Shown: positions 35,171 to 48,900 of the stretch, piece by piece
Numbering within the stretch: the first letter of the stretch is position 1
Layout of the letters: each line of letters begins with the position of its first letter
Assembly: GCA_037893245.1 (NCBI GenBank)
Contig: JBAIAA010000436.1
Span: 248,001 to 312,000, forward strand
Length of the DNA stretch: 64,000 nt
Direction of reading: 5' to 3'
DNA from: Crossaster papposus
Taxonomy: Eukaryota > Echinodermata > Asteroidea > Velatida > Solasteridae
Notes under the pieces: generated by a model
Databases searched by the model: none
What the model was told of the DNA's origin: nothing
Seen by the model: only the letters and a program-made list of their open reading frames with translations
Made by a program: the position numbers and the translations under genes

Positions 35171-37072
35171 AAACCGACAGAATTGATTTTGTATTTTACT
35201 TTATTTTAGCTCCCTATTTCAGCTTTATTATCATGCATTACATGTATACGTTAAGTATACGAGGTATGTTGTCTGTGTGCAATGTATGTAGGGCATGCAG
35301 GGCGGCATTAGGTCAGTAAGTGAACACATTTTGTAGTTGTAAGCAGAATTAAAAAAGATAAAATGAATGCTACAGGCACGAGAAGGGTTAGTAACCTCGA
35401 TCAAATTTTAGATCCGCGAATAAAATATAGTTCGCAAATCGTCGCAACGCGACACTGGAAAACAAAATGAGCAATGAAACGTAATTTGTTATGATATAAC
35501 ATTAACCCATCCAAACAAAAAAATTATATATAGTAAATATTCTTATAAACACAATTGGAAAGAGTGTCACCAAGCACATGCTGAAAATGAAATCATCAAG
35601 TACATGCTATTGCTACTTCGGGTTCAAATCATGCGGTTGTTTCAGAGGTGAAAGCAAAGATGGAAACGAGATTGACACTAGTGCACGCTGTACTCAACTT
35701 GCTGAGCTGACCGGACAACAACAGGTTAGAGACTTTCGGATAGGGAAACCAATGGACCGGTTTGGTGCAGTCTTCTGGCACCACGACGCCTGGAAAGTCG
35801 TTCTTCTGTGCACCGACAATTGTTGGGAACTGTCGACCTCAGGACCGTCGGTATTTGAAGTGGTGCACGTGTCCGTGTGGAAGGGCTCGGCTTGTTCCTC
35901 TGGGTAATAAACACAAGCGAGGTAAGACAAACGGAGAGAGATGGTCATAATTTAATACATGTGCATGTACCGATGTACATGTACATGTACTATAGCCCCG
36001 CACAGGCGCAGTCTAATCTATATAGTGCAATGGCGTAGTATAGGGATACATATACTGTACATGAGGTACATCATTATTCAAGTTATTAAGTTTCACTCCA
36101 GTCGCCCGCAACTCAAATGACCTCCGACAAAAGCATTCCTCTTTGGTATTGTCTTACGGTGGTTGCGTATGGGTCGGCCTTGCACCTACAGCTCAACACA
36201 AACCTACGTTTTTTATGCTATTGGATAGTTTTTATTTTTGAAATCCGAATTGGTGGGAATAATAAAAACGACAATGCAATGAAGACGGTAAAAACTCGGC
36301 GAAAATAAAGATGGCGACCACGCTGCACAACCGCATCGCACTGTAACATTAACCGCGTCGAATATCATGGCGCACTGTCGCCGAAAGTCTACTTCAATTA
36401 CGAACAAAATAAGGCATTAGGATTGAAAGATCTACGGTTGTCATTTTGAATGATAATAAAACAGAGGGCCCGTAATTTAAATCGTCTGTCGCGAGTCTGC
36501 ACGGTAGGCTATATAATACTAGCCCTTTAAGTCGAACCAAAACGGACAAAGCGCGCTTTTGCTGCATGAAATTTAACGGACTTCTTTCTGGAAGAAAATA
36601 TACCAAGTCACGCTTATCGCTAAGAGTAAGAGCAGGGGTTCGCCCTGGTGTTTCTGGCATTTCGTTCATCCTCCTGCAGTTTTCTCAGGCTTACGAGCTT
36701 ACAGTGCCTTGAGTGCTTTTTGAGGAATCCTCGGTTTCATTGCCGAAAGAAATAATAAGACAATAATAGATAATAATAGGGTTTTGAGCTAAAAACTACT
36801 AGACCAAATCGTGATTTCTTGGTATAATTTTTCTTTTAGAAGGATTCTCCATTCATTGTTATTGGTAATTCTCCATCCATTGGTATTGGTAGTTTTGGCT
36901 TTTGGTGGTGGTGTGCTTGTCCGGTTTTTGTTATGGGCCACTCTAGGCCCTATATAGCCTACACAAACCGTATGCGGTGGCGGCCATTATTATTATTATG
37001 AGCAAAACTACACCCTTAAAACTAAATTGTTGAATCAACATTAAAGTGTGCCGTCAGTGACTACTTTTTAAA

Positions 37073-37157
37073 AGTTGGAATTCTATACATAAAACTAACG
37101 AATTCAACACTCAATCTGTTGAATTCATCAGTTTAATGGTTGACTGAATTCCAACTT
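37073..37157. repeat. 85-bp imperfect hairpin
   Basis: AGTTGGAATTC pairs with GAATTCCAACT at the outer edge, and GAATTCAACA with TGTTGAATTC at the centre, with a 7-base loop. It looks like a small palindromic repeat. No function is visible. Confidence 0.75.
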
Positions 37158-37947
37158 ATTTAATAGGCTAAGTTTCAAGTTTCAAGTTTTCAACATTATT
37201 AACCCTAACTCGCCCTACACAACAAAGGAAGTTGGAGGATTTTGAAGGAATTGTATTGTTCAATAACAATGGTGAGGGAGTTAGGGTTAAAGAGGGTAAT
37301 CCAACACTGGCACTGCTAAAATTGGAGGAAAATGTCAAATTGCGCCGCGTTACTATAGGGGACTTATCTGTATACGCCCGAGTTTTTGCCATGTCGATCA
37401 TTTGAAATTGTTTGTACATGTACAACACTTGAAAATACATGTACATGCAAGACGCTTAAATGTTGATATACTGAAGCCTTACAAAATTGTTAAGATCATC
37501 CACTATATATTGTTTGCCTGCCGTTAGGCTACACTAACCGTACCCAGTTATACTCCTTAACCTGTGGATAGTCGGGCAAAGAACGACAAATTGCCACCAT
37601 AGTTCAGCCTGTCGGGCGGGGATAGGCCTAACTTGTAGAAGAAAGAGCAACAGAGCAAAAAGTGTTTAGTTTCTGTGGACTCGAAACCAACTGAATTAAC
37701 GTACAGGCCTACTGGGGTCACTTTGTAGTATCACTGACGCGTCGTCGACTTTTATTAGGCCCTACACTGCATTAATGTTGTAAAAAAAACGACTTTGTCG
37801 AGTCGGGTTGGAGAGTTCAGATGGGTTTCGGATCGCTTTATATTTTTAATGTTTCGGGTCGGTTTGGCCTAGTCAACCCAATCTATATGCACATCATTAT
37901 ACACTGCAAAGATCAGCATTACCCTAGGAATGTTGAACATAATCCTC

Positions 37948-38101
37948 CTCGAGCCTTTACTCTTATTCACCTTCTGTTTTGAACTATTATACCAACGTGA
38001 AGATTCACCTTCCACTCGACATAGGCCCTAATCTTATTGTCTGGGCGGTGAATCTTCACGTTGGTATAGTTCAAGACAGAATGTGCCAGTAAAGGCTCGA
38101 G
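37948..38101. repeat. Long hairpin, arms ~55-62 bp
   Basis: The left arm 37948-38009 (CTCGAGCCTTTAC ... CCAACGTGAAGATTCACC) and the right arm 38047-38101 (GGTGAATCTTCACGTTGG ... GTAAAGGCTCGAG) are inverted copies with a few mismatches and one short gap. The loop is about 37 bases. It may be a MITE or a recent inverted duplication. Confidence 0.85.
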
Positions 38102-39969
38102 TATAGGGTAGATTTATATTGATGGCTGCATTTCTAATAATATTCTTGAAATAAACACCGACCAAACAACGGCCAACCTGGGACTTTGGCAAGGTTTCAA
38201 AAAACCCAATAAACCACGTTCTTTCTTCCATTATATATTCATTGTTTGTCGGGCGCCATAGCGGTGGATAGACTAAAAAGACGAAAGACACAATTTCATT
38301 TTAAAATAATATTGTTATCAATAACGTTCAGTTAACTGGATAGGACATGTACATAATCAATTGCACGATTTAATCGATCGTAAATCAATAGAGCACAACA
38401 TAGTTCACAAGTCTGCTAAACACAACAGTCTACAAACTGTCATTTTGTTCGAATAAATGGCAAACAAAATGCAATAATAATAATAATGCACACAGAGTTG
38501 TACAACGCATAATTCTATATACATGTAGCTGCACGCAGATTGGAATGAATACAGGAAGCCATACAGCGACAGTATAAACCAATTACTAAAATAATGATCT
38601 ATTTTTAAACAGTACTCCATTTTTACTGATAATCATTCATATTTCTTATACAGGTAATTTTCAACATCTATAATAGGTAGTTATTGTTCTATATCATATA
38701 TATATATTTTACATGATAAATTTAATCTCTTATATAATCTCTTTTCAATAATAAACATAATTTATGTCTGAAAGAATATTGAAAATGAAAAATGAGGATA
38801 ATTGGGTATAGATAAATGGAATGAGGCCTGGTGCGGCAGAAAACCATATTCTCTATACAGTGTACATACAGTGACCCCATCCATCCTCAAGCCACGCCCC
38901 ATACTAACTCATATGCTTGCGTCATAAAAAGCCTTTGTACTGATGACGTCACATTTTGTTTTACACGTGCGCTTTCCTATGGGGAGCCAGTTCGGGACGA
39001 TGTTTTGTAGTCAGTCTCGTAGAAAAACACTGTAAACAATATATACGTGACGTCATCGATACATAGGCTTCCTCTGTACAGTTTCCCCTTTCAGTTGATT
39101 CTTTTGTGTACGTGTTGCACACACAAAATTAAATAGATATATAACTTCAAAAAGAGAACCGATTTTAAGCCTAAAATGTCCTAAAAATAGGTCATTTTAC
39201 AAACAAATGCCCTTCAGTAATGGAATATTGTGTAAGTCGCATTTCTTATACGTTAGTTTGGTATGATTCAATATCTTACAAAGAACTTAACTTAATCAGA
39301 TAAGAAGCTAATAACAATGTTCGGTTAATAAAATTTGCTAACAAACTTCAGTTTGGTGGAGCTATTGTATTTCAACCTGAAACCTTTGAAAGAAAAAAAA
39401 CCATTTGGTTATGTAAGTACAAGTGTGCCTTGACATGAATACAAATAGGAAACAATTACATTTATTGGTGGATTAATAAAAAACGAAATTGCATTACAAT
39501 TTTGTGGAACAATTCCACGGGTTGGCTTTATATATTAAGGTAACGTTTGGCTCTGTATTCACTTTGCACATAGCAAATGGGCCATTTTTGGTTTAATTCT
39601 ACACAACTCATTAAAAAAAAAATTTTTAATTGCTATTTCGTCCTATTAATACAAACGTTATTCACTTCCGAATGCATTCAAGAACAGCATTCAAATTTGC
39701 AAACAAAATTGTAAACGTCAACATTTGAACTCGCGCCCTAGCGGTGAAAAAAATTGGCACCGTGACTAAAATTGCTTCAATACGTACATTAAAAAGGTTT
39801 GAAAGCTTTTCTTGCGAACTTGATCGAGGAAACCTCTATATTGATATACATTTCTATTCACACTGAGAAGACTCAATAAAACAGTTCTTATTCACAATGA
39901 GAAGTATTAAAACTCGGCCTTGGTCTCCACCACGGTAGCCATACACGTACACGGTCGGTAACTGCTGAT

Positions 39970-42900
39970 CTAACACGTTTCCATCTGTGTCGCCTCGTCA
40001 ATGCGGTACGTGGAGAACACTTCAATCTAGTTTTGCAAGACAAATTCGGGGCACATGGAATCGAAAACAAGCGAAAAGACAGAAGCAACGGTGATCGAAG
40101 CAACAGAGACAGAATGAAAGGACGTGCGAATTGTTAATAGACAAGACATACGGGGTGACGACGTGTAAAATGAAGGACAAAGAGGGGTGAAGTGAACGGC
40201 AGAGGGCGCCAAACGGCATAAAAAACGAGGGGACGAATACAGAATCGCGGGGGAAAAGATTCAACAGGGCAAAGTTTGGTCAACCAGTCAGAATTGTATT
40301 GAACCAGTTTATGAGATAAGTTAGTGTGCCAAATTGGTGGAGCCAACCAGAAACAAATAAAACCAGTTGAAGTTATCATAGCATTTTTGTAATGAGTTAA
40401 GCAACGTACAAGTTGAACACCATAAGGTAAGCCAGTGTAATAGTTTTTCGTCGTTTACGCCAAATTGGTCGCACGTTTGTGTGTTGTGTGGTGTGAATGA
40501 GCATGTAATTGCACGTAAACGTTGACATGAACATTAAGCAACGTGACCGAGACAAACAGAGGGGCGGGGTGACAATTTTGTTATGTAAAGAACAGGAAAA
40601 GAGAGACGGAAATGAAGATGATAGAAAAGATAGTGAAGCGAGGGCAGGACGACAGAGAGAGAAGATGCGAAAAGAAAAAGAGAAAAGCAAGACGTGAGAA
40701 ATGCAAGTGTTAGGGGTGCACCGGGAGTCGATGATGAAGCTAATCACCAAGGGATAAACGAACCGTTAATTCACCTCATACATATTCATCAGGTAGCTTC
40801 GTGCTCGCGTCAAATTCACCTGGACATGCGAGATAGCTTCATTAACTTATTAATAACATGCATTACAATGTATAGTATTACAATGTATAGCATTATTACC
40901 CTATCTATACATGGTGGAACTTTGCACCAAATTGGAAGAATATTTATCAAATACTTAAGTTTGTACAATGAATTACCACAAATAGTTAGCGAATACGATT
41001 GGAAGGTTCTATATGTCTATAAAGAATACATGTGTTTGGGGGCTGTTTGAATACGAGTTGGAGCGTCAGTTAAAATAATGTACCGACCATAGAATGTCAC
41101 CAACATTTGTTGGTATAACCCAAAACTGCTGAACACCTCATAGTCAGACGCCAATCAGTACACAAATAGGCATCCAACCATACTCATTGTTCTCCCTACA
41201 ACAATGATTTTATGCACGAAATTATGCAATTCCTTACAAACAATCCTGAAAATGTTGCACCTTTATTTACAGGCAAGTTGTGTGTGAACATTTTATTTTT
41301 GACGCAATCTTCTAACAATACAGTCTTGCAAAAGATTTTATGTTTTGTTGGTAATCTCTTTACTCTTTTCTTTACTGCATACTCTTCACATTAATGCTCA
41401 AATTAAATGTTTAATTAGGGGTTGGTCCACCCCTTGTTTAATTACACAAAAGCACACACAAAATTCAGCATCATTTGTCACGAATTGCATAATTTCTTAC
41501 ATAACATTATTGCTGTGGGTCAAATGAAGGTGCAATTTGTCCGAGAGGGGCTCCCGTAGTTTTTAGGTGATACCAACAAGTATTAGGGGGACTTTGTTTT
41601 TTACTTTAGTGGTGAATTCGCAATAATTATTTCATCAGTATAACTTTAACGGAAGACAAACGTTTCCAATTAATTGGCTATTACACCAATTATATTATAA
41701 TAAACACTTCGAGCTTGAATTTTTGGCTCACAGGTATTTCAAATGATGACTCTTTTATCATCTGCAAGGAAACATTGGAATTCGATTCCATACTTATATA
41801 TTATTTGAAAACGATTTATTTTGAGTAGATTTATATTTACAGTAGTTGGTCAATTGACAGGAAATACAAATTTTTTTTAAAGAAAAATGTGGTCAAGCAA
41901 CCCACCCTTGTGAAGAGGAGCTTTTCAAACCCTTCACACGCGATGCCAAAAAAAAAAAAAATGCAAGGCTTGAGAATTATTTGGTGCATTCTGCTTGGAT
42001 AATCAAATATATTACTTTTTCAATTCAACAAAATCCCTGGGAAAATTTCGAAGATCTAGACTCCAGGCAAAGTATTCTGCAAGCTAAATATTCCCTAAGG
42101 TACCATTGCAAAGGTTGATATGCCTGTGTGTGTAAAACAATCTCTATATACACACATGTAGTTTTTCTTGATCAGTATCACATACTTTCAGGGTTGTATT
42201 CAAGTCCCTGCAAGTCCATCACAAGTCCTTCAGTCTCAAGTCAGGTCACTAGCTATTAAAATCCTTGATCTTTGTCGTTGTTCATCCAGTTACTTGCGAC
42301 TGGCTTTATGAAAGGACTTGTAACTGGACTTGTGGAAGGGCTTGTGTTGAGAGGACTTGTGTTGAAAGGACTTGGAAAGGGCTTTTGAAAGGACGTGTGG
42401 GGATTCGAATACAACTTTTCTCAAAAATTCCTTGACAAACAATGAAGGGTTTTCATAACAATAAATGTGCGTACATATCCAAACAATCAATGTTTTTCTT
42501 TAGGGGACTTGCCACAAATTTTAACAAGGTTCACACAAGGTTTCAATTGCAGGATCTCTGAAGTGCAACAAAAGTAATCAAGCTTTGCTGGTTTTTTTTC
42601 CTTTTTTTTTTAAAGGGGTATAGAAACTTTTCATGCTTTATTCCTGTGCTGTATAAGGTTAAGTATCCCACACAAATATTAACTCAAGGCAAAGAATAAA
42701 TCAGATTTTTAGAGAGCACCCGATTTACACGTGTTAATGAAAGGTGGAAGAATTCTGTGGTCTTTGAGTGAATGTGTACAGGGGGAAACTGTTGCGAATG
42801 TCATAGCAAGCGAATGAGAAACTGGGGGAAAGAAAAACAATCAAGAAAAACAAATACAAGGTGTTAATACCAACAAAATGTTTCAGCTGACATTTTGTAT

Positions 42901-45900
42901 GTACAGAGGAACGCCGCTATACCGAACACCGCTATATCGAACATTCGGCTATAAAGAACACCATCCGGCTATAAAGAACACCATCCGGCTATAAAGAACA
43001 CCATCTTTGGCTCCTGAACATTGTTGAAAATCATTATAGCGAACGATCGATATACCAAACCAAATAGGAGGATCCTGTGATGTTCGTTATAGCAGAGTTC
43101 CACTGTAATGTTACATGGGTGAAACTAAATTGTATATTAGGTAAACAAGTGTATTGCATTTAGCTGCAAAATTAGGATTAAACTAGGCTGGTGTTGGGGC
43201 CACCCCAAAGTTACCTCACCGAATGCTTTCGAAAATGACTCGTTTGTATTTATCTATGTTTGCGGGTCAAATCAAAAGATGATTTAAACAATTGTTAGGC
43301 GATTGCGATTTTTCTCAAAACAATTTATTTTATAAAAATCTACTGGATGGCAATAAACGTTGAAATGAAAATGCTGCATGCAATATCAACGTATTGAGAA
43401 AAAAAAGTTTTGATCTTTAACCCCAACTACCTGAAGCCCATCCAACTCCAACTGCACGTTGGCAGGTTTGGTGCCAAACATTACCTACTTCTTGTTAAAC
43501 TTTGTTTAACTAGGTACAAAAGGCCCAGGTAAACCCTGTTGAATTATGTGAGGTTCAGGGCAGAAAGGCGTGAGACTTGTAAAAATGTTGGAGCTTGGGG
43601 GAATGCACATGCATACCCTGTAACTGAGGATTTTGTGAATTCAGGGTTCCCGCAGTATTCCTGCGATTGTGCTGAAAGTACTGAATGATATTCACAATAA
43701 CAGAATTGTTTGTTAAGCAGAGCCATGAAATTAGCCCCATGTCAAATAAGCAATTTATTTTGTCTAGTTCTGCTAACTGTTGTTCTTCTTCTTACCTTGT
43801 TCTTAAGTTCTTGGCAAGTCTGGAGGGCTACGGTGAAGAGCGTGAGTGCTTCACCGAGCCACGGCACAGCACAGTTCACTGTGTACTGACCAGTAACTTC
43901 ATACTTCAGTGATCCCAACTCTCTGCGCAGGATAACGGCAAAAAATGCGCAGTTTATTACTCAATTTGTCGGGTAATTTTACTGATTTGAATATTTCAGA
44001 TCAATCAATTCACTTGGTAGTTTTCTTTTTTATATTACTCATCGTAGTTCAAATTATGAGCAGAAACCAAAATCCACCAAAATAGGGGGTGGGGTGGATT
44101 TTGATATCACTTTTATAATCACATTATTAACTAGTTAGCGCCAGAAATATTTCAACATTGACCGGGCCCAGGCAGGCATCTGTGGGTAGCACACCCGGAT
44201 ATTTCCGACCTCACTTTCGCTACGAGCTGGTTGCCGACAGATATTTATTGGCCTTGCTCACGGCGTGTATATCCGTCATTTGTTATTAATTCCAGAAAAA
44301 CTTTGCATGTACACGTCCTCCGATGCTGACTGGTTTGAAGGTGCTTGAAATAATTTCAGAAGTTGCCACAGTCAAATGCTCTCTTTGTTACCAACTTACA
44401 ATAAATTGGCTGGGTTCTTCTCTGCGGATACTGCAGCATGTTTACTCTGTGGACGTCAAACGGGAAAGCGGAGATGAGAAGTTTTTCATATAATAATCTT
44501 AAACATAAATTGAGCTCTAATCTGATACAAAAGCACAGGTGAGAAAACAAAATGCAGGGTTCTCTACACAGACATCTGAATGTTCAAGTCCTCCATCCCA
44601 ATTCAAATTACAAGCTAATCTGACAAGCTTTGACAAAAGCATTTCTTTGTTATTTTTCATCTGCTGTTACTTGTGGCTGGGCTTTTATGATGAACTTGAC
44701 TGAATCTCTAAGAGGGGGGTCAGTTTGGAGGGCTGGTTCTTTTCTCTCATTCAACCTCCGTGGCTAGGTTCGAATCCCACCTGGGGCCAACATGTGGATT
44801 AGATTTTCAACTTCAAATTTTGCCTGGAAATGGAATGGTACTCTTTAGATTTTCCACTCGACCCTATTTTCTATCAATGAAAATGATTATTGAGGGCTAT
44901 CAAAAGACTTTTTATGGGCCAACATGGCTCAGGCTAGCCATATAGTACATGAATTATTTAACTCACCGGAGCCTTGGTTATGTGCACCGGATGTAAGAAG
45001 TAGGTGCACATGTTAAGTTTGTTGCCCTGGACGTAAAAATCTATAAGTATCTCATTTGGCAAGGGTGGGTTAAATGCTTTCTGCGGAATAAATTGAGAAA
45101 ACGAGTACAAAAAAGTTAGCAAGACTGGTAAAAGAAATGCTGCAGTCATTCAAAATTACAATAAGGAACATCTCCTTTGCATGGTTAAGCTCTTTTGAGA
45201 CTGGATATTAAATTTGAGCCTGGCGTTAGTCAGATGTTTGAACCATCTCTAAGTCTTGGCAGATATGGTTTGTGAAAATGTGCGTGTGCAAAGCAGAATG
45301 CTACACCTTCACTTTATGTAGGTGGGTGTGGGTGTTCATAAATATATAAAAAAAAGTTTTTTGTTTGGGGTGTCAAACATTGTTTCAGTTGATCAAAGCA
45401 GTTGTTCCACTCTCCTTTCAACCTGCATTGGCTGGGGACTTTCTGAGCTGTGATTCTCACATCCCAGCAACCACTATCTTTATAATCAGATTGTGTACAC
45501 TTCTGACACAGATTTGTCCTTAAAGTAAACCAATTTGCATACAAGCGACGCACAGTGGATGGGTTAGCGGATCCACTCACCGAGCACTTGCTGAAGTACA
45601 GGTCGGTCAGCGTCGGGTGGATGGGGTTCAGGAGCTGATGCCGGCCTTTCTTCAGTTGATTCATCACTTCGTCCATCAACTAATCGTGAAGGACGCCCAA
45701 CCAACATTTTATTTAAAGGAGGAAAAGGTAAGCGTATGAACTTCGGAGGAAATAATATGAGTTTAATGGGTGATCAAGACTAGTAGATTCATCAACATAA
45801 CCTGCCAGAAAATTGTGATATATCTATCTGCTCAACCCTATCTCCCTGGTCATTTTTTGAGGATGCATCCCTCAATCCTTCAAAATACTCCGACTGCCTC

Positions 45901-48900
45901 CATTGGATACAGCAATCCTCACAAATTCTCTTTTATATCTTGTATTTGTTCAACTCTCCAATATGGCTTAAAATGACTTATTTTGTTTGCGATTCTCTCT
46001 ACGCTATCCTTTCGGTGTATAGAAATCAGAACGCTTTCCCTCTCCAGACTGTTGGAAGTCGGACTATTACCTTTGTGACCTCGCTGCCGGTTCTAAACTC
46101 GTAATCAATGTCCATCCTGCAGACTGCGTCTAGCGCTGAGTACAAGTGATTTCCAGCATCTTGTACCTGTGTGTTATTACATCAAATGATATCTCCAAGT
46201 TCACTCTAAATGTCTGACAGTACTACGTTTTATTTACCCTTACTTCTGAATTCAAGTCCCTGATGGGAAAATGTGCAATTTCTACAATGTTAAAAATTTT
46301 GCACATTTCCTTCAAAATAATGGCAGATACATTCTATATATTTAATCTTGTTTACCTTTCGGTACAGCCAAATAAATCTAGTTATCAGCCTGTCCAGAAC
46401 AAAATCGATTCGGTACAGTATGGTCTGGTTCAATCTAGTTAAATCTACGTGTACTCCAATCCTGTTTGACCTGGTTCATTCGAGTCTGCTTTACTTCAGT
46501 CTAGTTTTATATTTATTTCACACCACTTGGATCTGGTTCAATCCAGTTGGATCTGGTTCAATCCAGTTTGATGTCAAGGGTTGTTGGTGTATTGAGTCTA
46601 TTGGACTGTACCTGCTGTAGTTTCCATGGAATGTCTTCACGTATGGCAGTCTTTGCCACTTGATTTGCATTTCTGTGCAAACGTAATGTTAATTCCTAGG
46701 GAGAAAAAGCCAATAAATAATAGTAAATAAAAAAAAATTGACTAAATTACCCTAACAATTTTTTTAACAAATGGTCATGCTGAAAGGGTAATTCTTTTTT
46801 CCCTTTTAATTCCAAGACTTGGGTTCAACTTGATAACCGAATAATTGTATTCTTTATTATCAACTTTTAATCGATATCATTAGAGCAAACAATATTAAAG
46901 GTAGGATACACCATTTGCAGATATCAAAAATATTTACTACCAAATTATTAGGAAATATCTTACTCATTTGAAAGTAAATAATTATTCTAGGCATCCGGCA
47001 AAATGATAGCGCTAGATATCCTGTAATTATTCCAAAAAATATAATTTTATAAAGACGGCGATCACGAAAAAACAAAAATAACATAAGAATAACTGGCCGA
47101 CACCAGTTGAAAACAAACGCTGTTTTTCGTGCTTTTCTAGACATAAAACTTCGGACAGGACAGTTAAACGATATTTACTATAAAATACAACATCCCAAAT
47201 CCACCCATTCATGATAATTGAAGCAATTACCAATGATGTATCCTACCTTTAAACAGAAGACAAACTAAGTCTGGTTAAATATTAACTACTCACTGCACGG
47301 CAGATATTATCAGCGACTAATGTCACTACACCTTTTGCGTAGTCAGCCCCACTGCAACCAATACAAAAACATCTATTACAGTGTCTATTAATATTGTGTA
47401 ATGTACATTTTTTTTTCAAAATTTACAAACAAATGATTACACACAAATTAAAGTCCATTTGTCTTTATAATACCTAACCGACAGATTCTTTGTCCCGATT
47501 GGTCGAAAATGAGTCACATGGCATTCGCTATTTTTGCTATCTTCCTGTGCACGGCCAAAAGGACTAGACCCGTAGCAACCAAAGTACTATATGAATAGCA
47601 CTAGGATTGCATGCAAGTATTTTCAGCTTGATAAATGCTTAACATTAAAAATACAAGTGCAATTTATACTTACTTTGAGCTTGAAAGAACAAAGGTTTCA
47701 GGCTTGATTAACTTGGCCAGCCCGACTGCAACAAAAAGGCAAAAAATTACGAGACTTATAATAAAATCCATACAAACCGAAAAGGAATTGCTTTAGTCCA
47801 GCTCAAAATAAATAAATATATCAACTAAAAACACCCAACCCCCTACCCCCAATCGTACTTTTACTAGAATGTATTCTGAATCCGCCAAAATCCATTAATT
47901 TTGTCATGCACAAAATGTTGGTGTTGGTGTCAGCACAACATGGAAGTATCCTGAATCCATCAAAACCCTGCAGTACCTCTCGGCTTACAATCCATCAATC
48001 TATCGAAATCCCCCATTTTTCAATCTAGAGATATCCTGAATCTGCCAAAATCCTACAAAACTGGGATGGGATTCAGGTAGGTTAGGGACAGGGTAAATGT
48101 AAATAAAATTGAATGCATAATTATTGTACAGCTGTCTGTTTACACTTTATTTTACTATCTTATTCTCATACAAATTTAACATGAACTTGGCCTGAATAGA
48201 ATCATATTTATGCTGGTCTCTAGATGGCAATATATTGATGGCAAAATAGGAAGAAAAAAATCAGCACAATAAAACTAAAGTGCAAGAGAATAATGAATAA
48301 TTCAGGATCAATTTCAAACACAAAAAAAACATTTAACAAATTCATCAAATTTTAATGCTTTAGATAAACCTATTAACTTAACATAATATGCCCCAAAGTG
48401 AAATTAAATAAGAACACTTTTTTTTATTGGCTATAAAGGAAAAAAAGCATCTAAATTATTCAAAGCACATGCGTGTGAAATAAATCTTTTCCAGAAAATA
48501 AAATCCAACTACATGTAGGCTTTAGAGAATTTCAGAATTTTCTTTTTACAAATACTTTATTTAAGATACCTTTTACATGCGAGCTCGTATTGATACAGCA
48601 TATTGCTATCACAATTAATCTGGAAAAACACCATATGGTACTATCATCTTGTAAGTATTGACTGTGGTACAATGAGTTGGTACAAGATAGCTACAGCACA
48701 CATGATATTACACTACTACCCATTAAGATGAAAAATATGCAAATGAGGTGAAACATCAATAGGCCGGGGACACCCTAGTGCCTAGAGGATATTATTTCCT
48801 TCATGATAAATCAATTAATTTGTAAAGTGGTTTCTTGTAGGGCAGCTGGTATTGTGTGCACAGTGCATCCAACTGGAAGGACAGTGTATCTAATAATATG

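Larger units (their letters stand above)
35171..39969. other. Convergent intergenic region between MORC2 and ROGDI, includes ROGDI 3' UTR
   Basis: No confident exon. A GC-richer block at 35590-35950 contains a 109-codon open frame without recognisable similarity. A CpG-richer block at 36080-36400 contains AAGATGGCG at about 36308, a YY1-like word usual near transcription starts, but no reading frame follows it. Two hairpins are annotated separately. On the minus strand AATAAA (plus-strand TTTATT) near 39461-39466 could end the ROGDI transcript. Confidence 0.4.
40027..43795 (-). other. ROGDI intron 11 (3.8 kb) with two MITEs
   Basis: It lies between the exon ending LKNK (donor GTAAG at 43795-43791) and the short terminal exon. 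It contains a hAT-related element (42189-42415) and a pogo/mariner-like element (42904-43105). A lysine-rich open frame at 40509-40697 on the other strand has no family resemblance. Confidence 0.6.

Noticed and set aside
39914-39969. Alternative ROGDI last exon reading ISSYRPCTCMATVV
   Set aside because: It shares only ISSYRP by chance. The exon 40026-39970 matches the human start of the tail better (IEVFSTY against ISVFSSY), has a good acceptor and closes the frame.
40509-40697. Lysine/arginine-rich open frame on the plus strand
   Set aside because: Purine-rich low-complexity sequence antisense to ROGDI intron 11, with no family resemblance.
42040-42075. Another candidate ROGDI last exon reading IFEIFPGILLN
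   Set aside because: Poor polypyrimidine tract and weaker similarity than the chosen exon.
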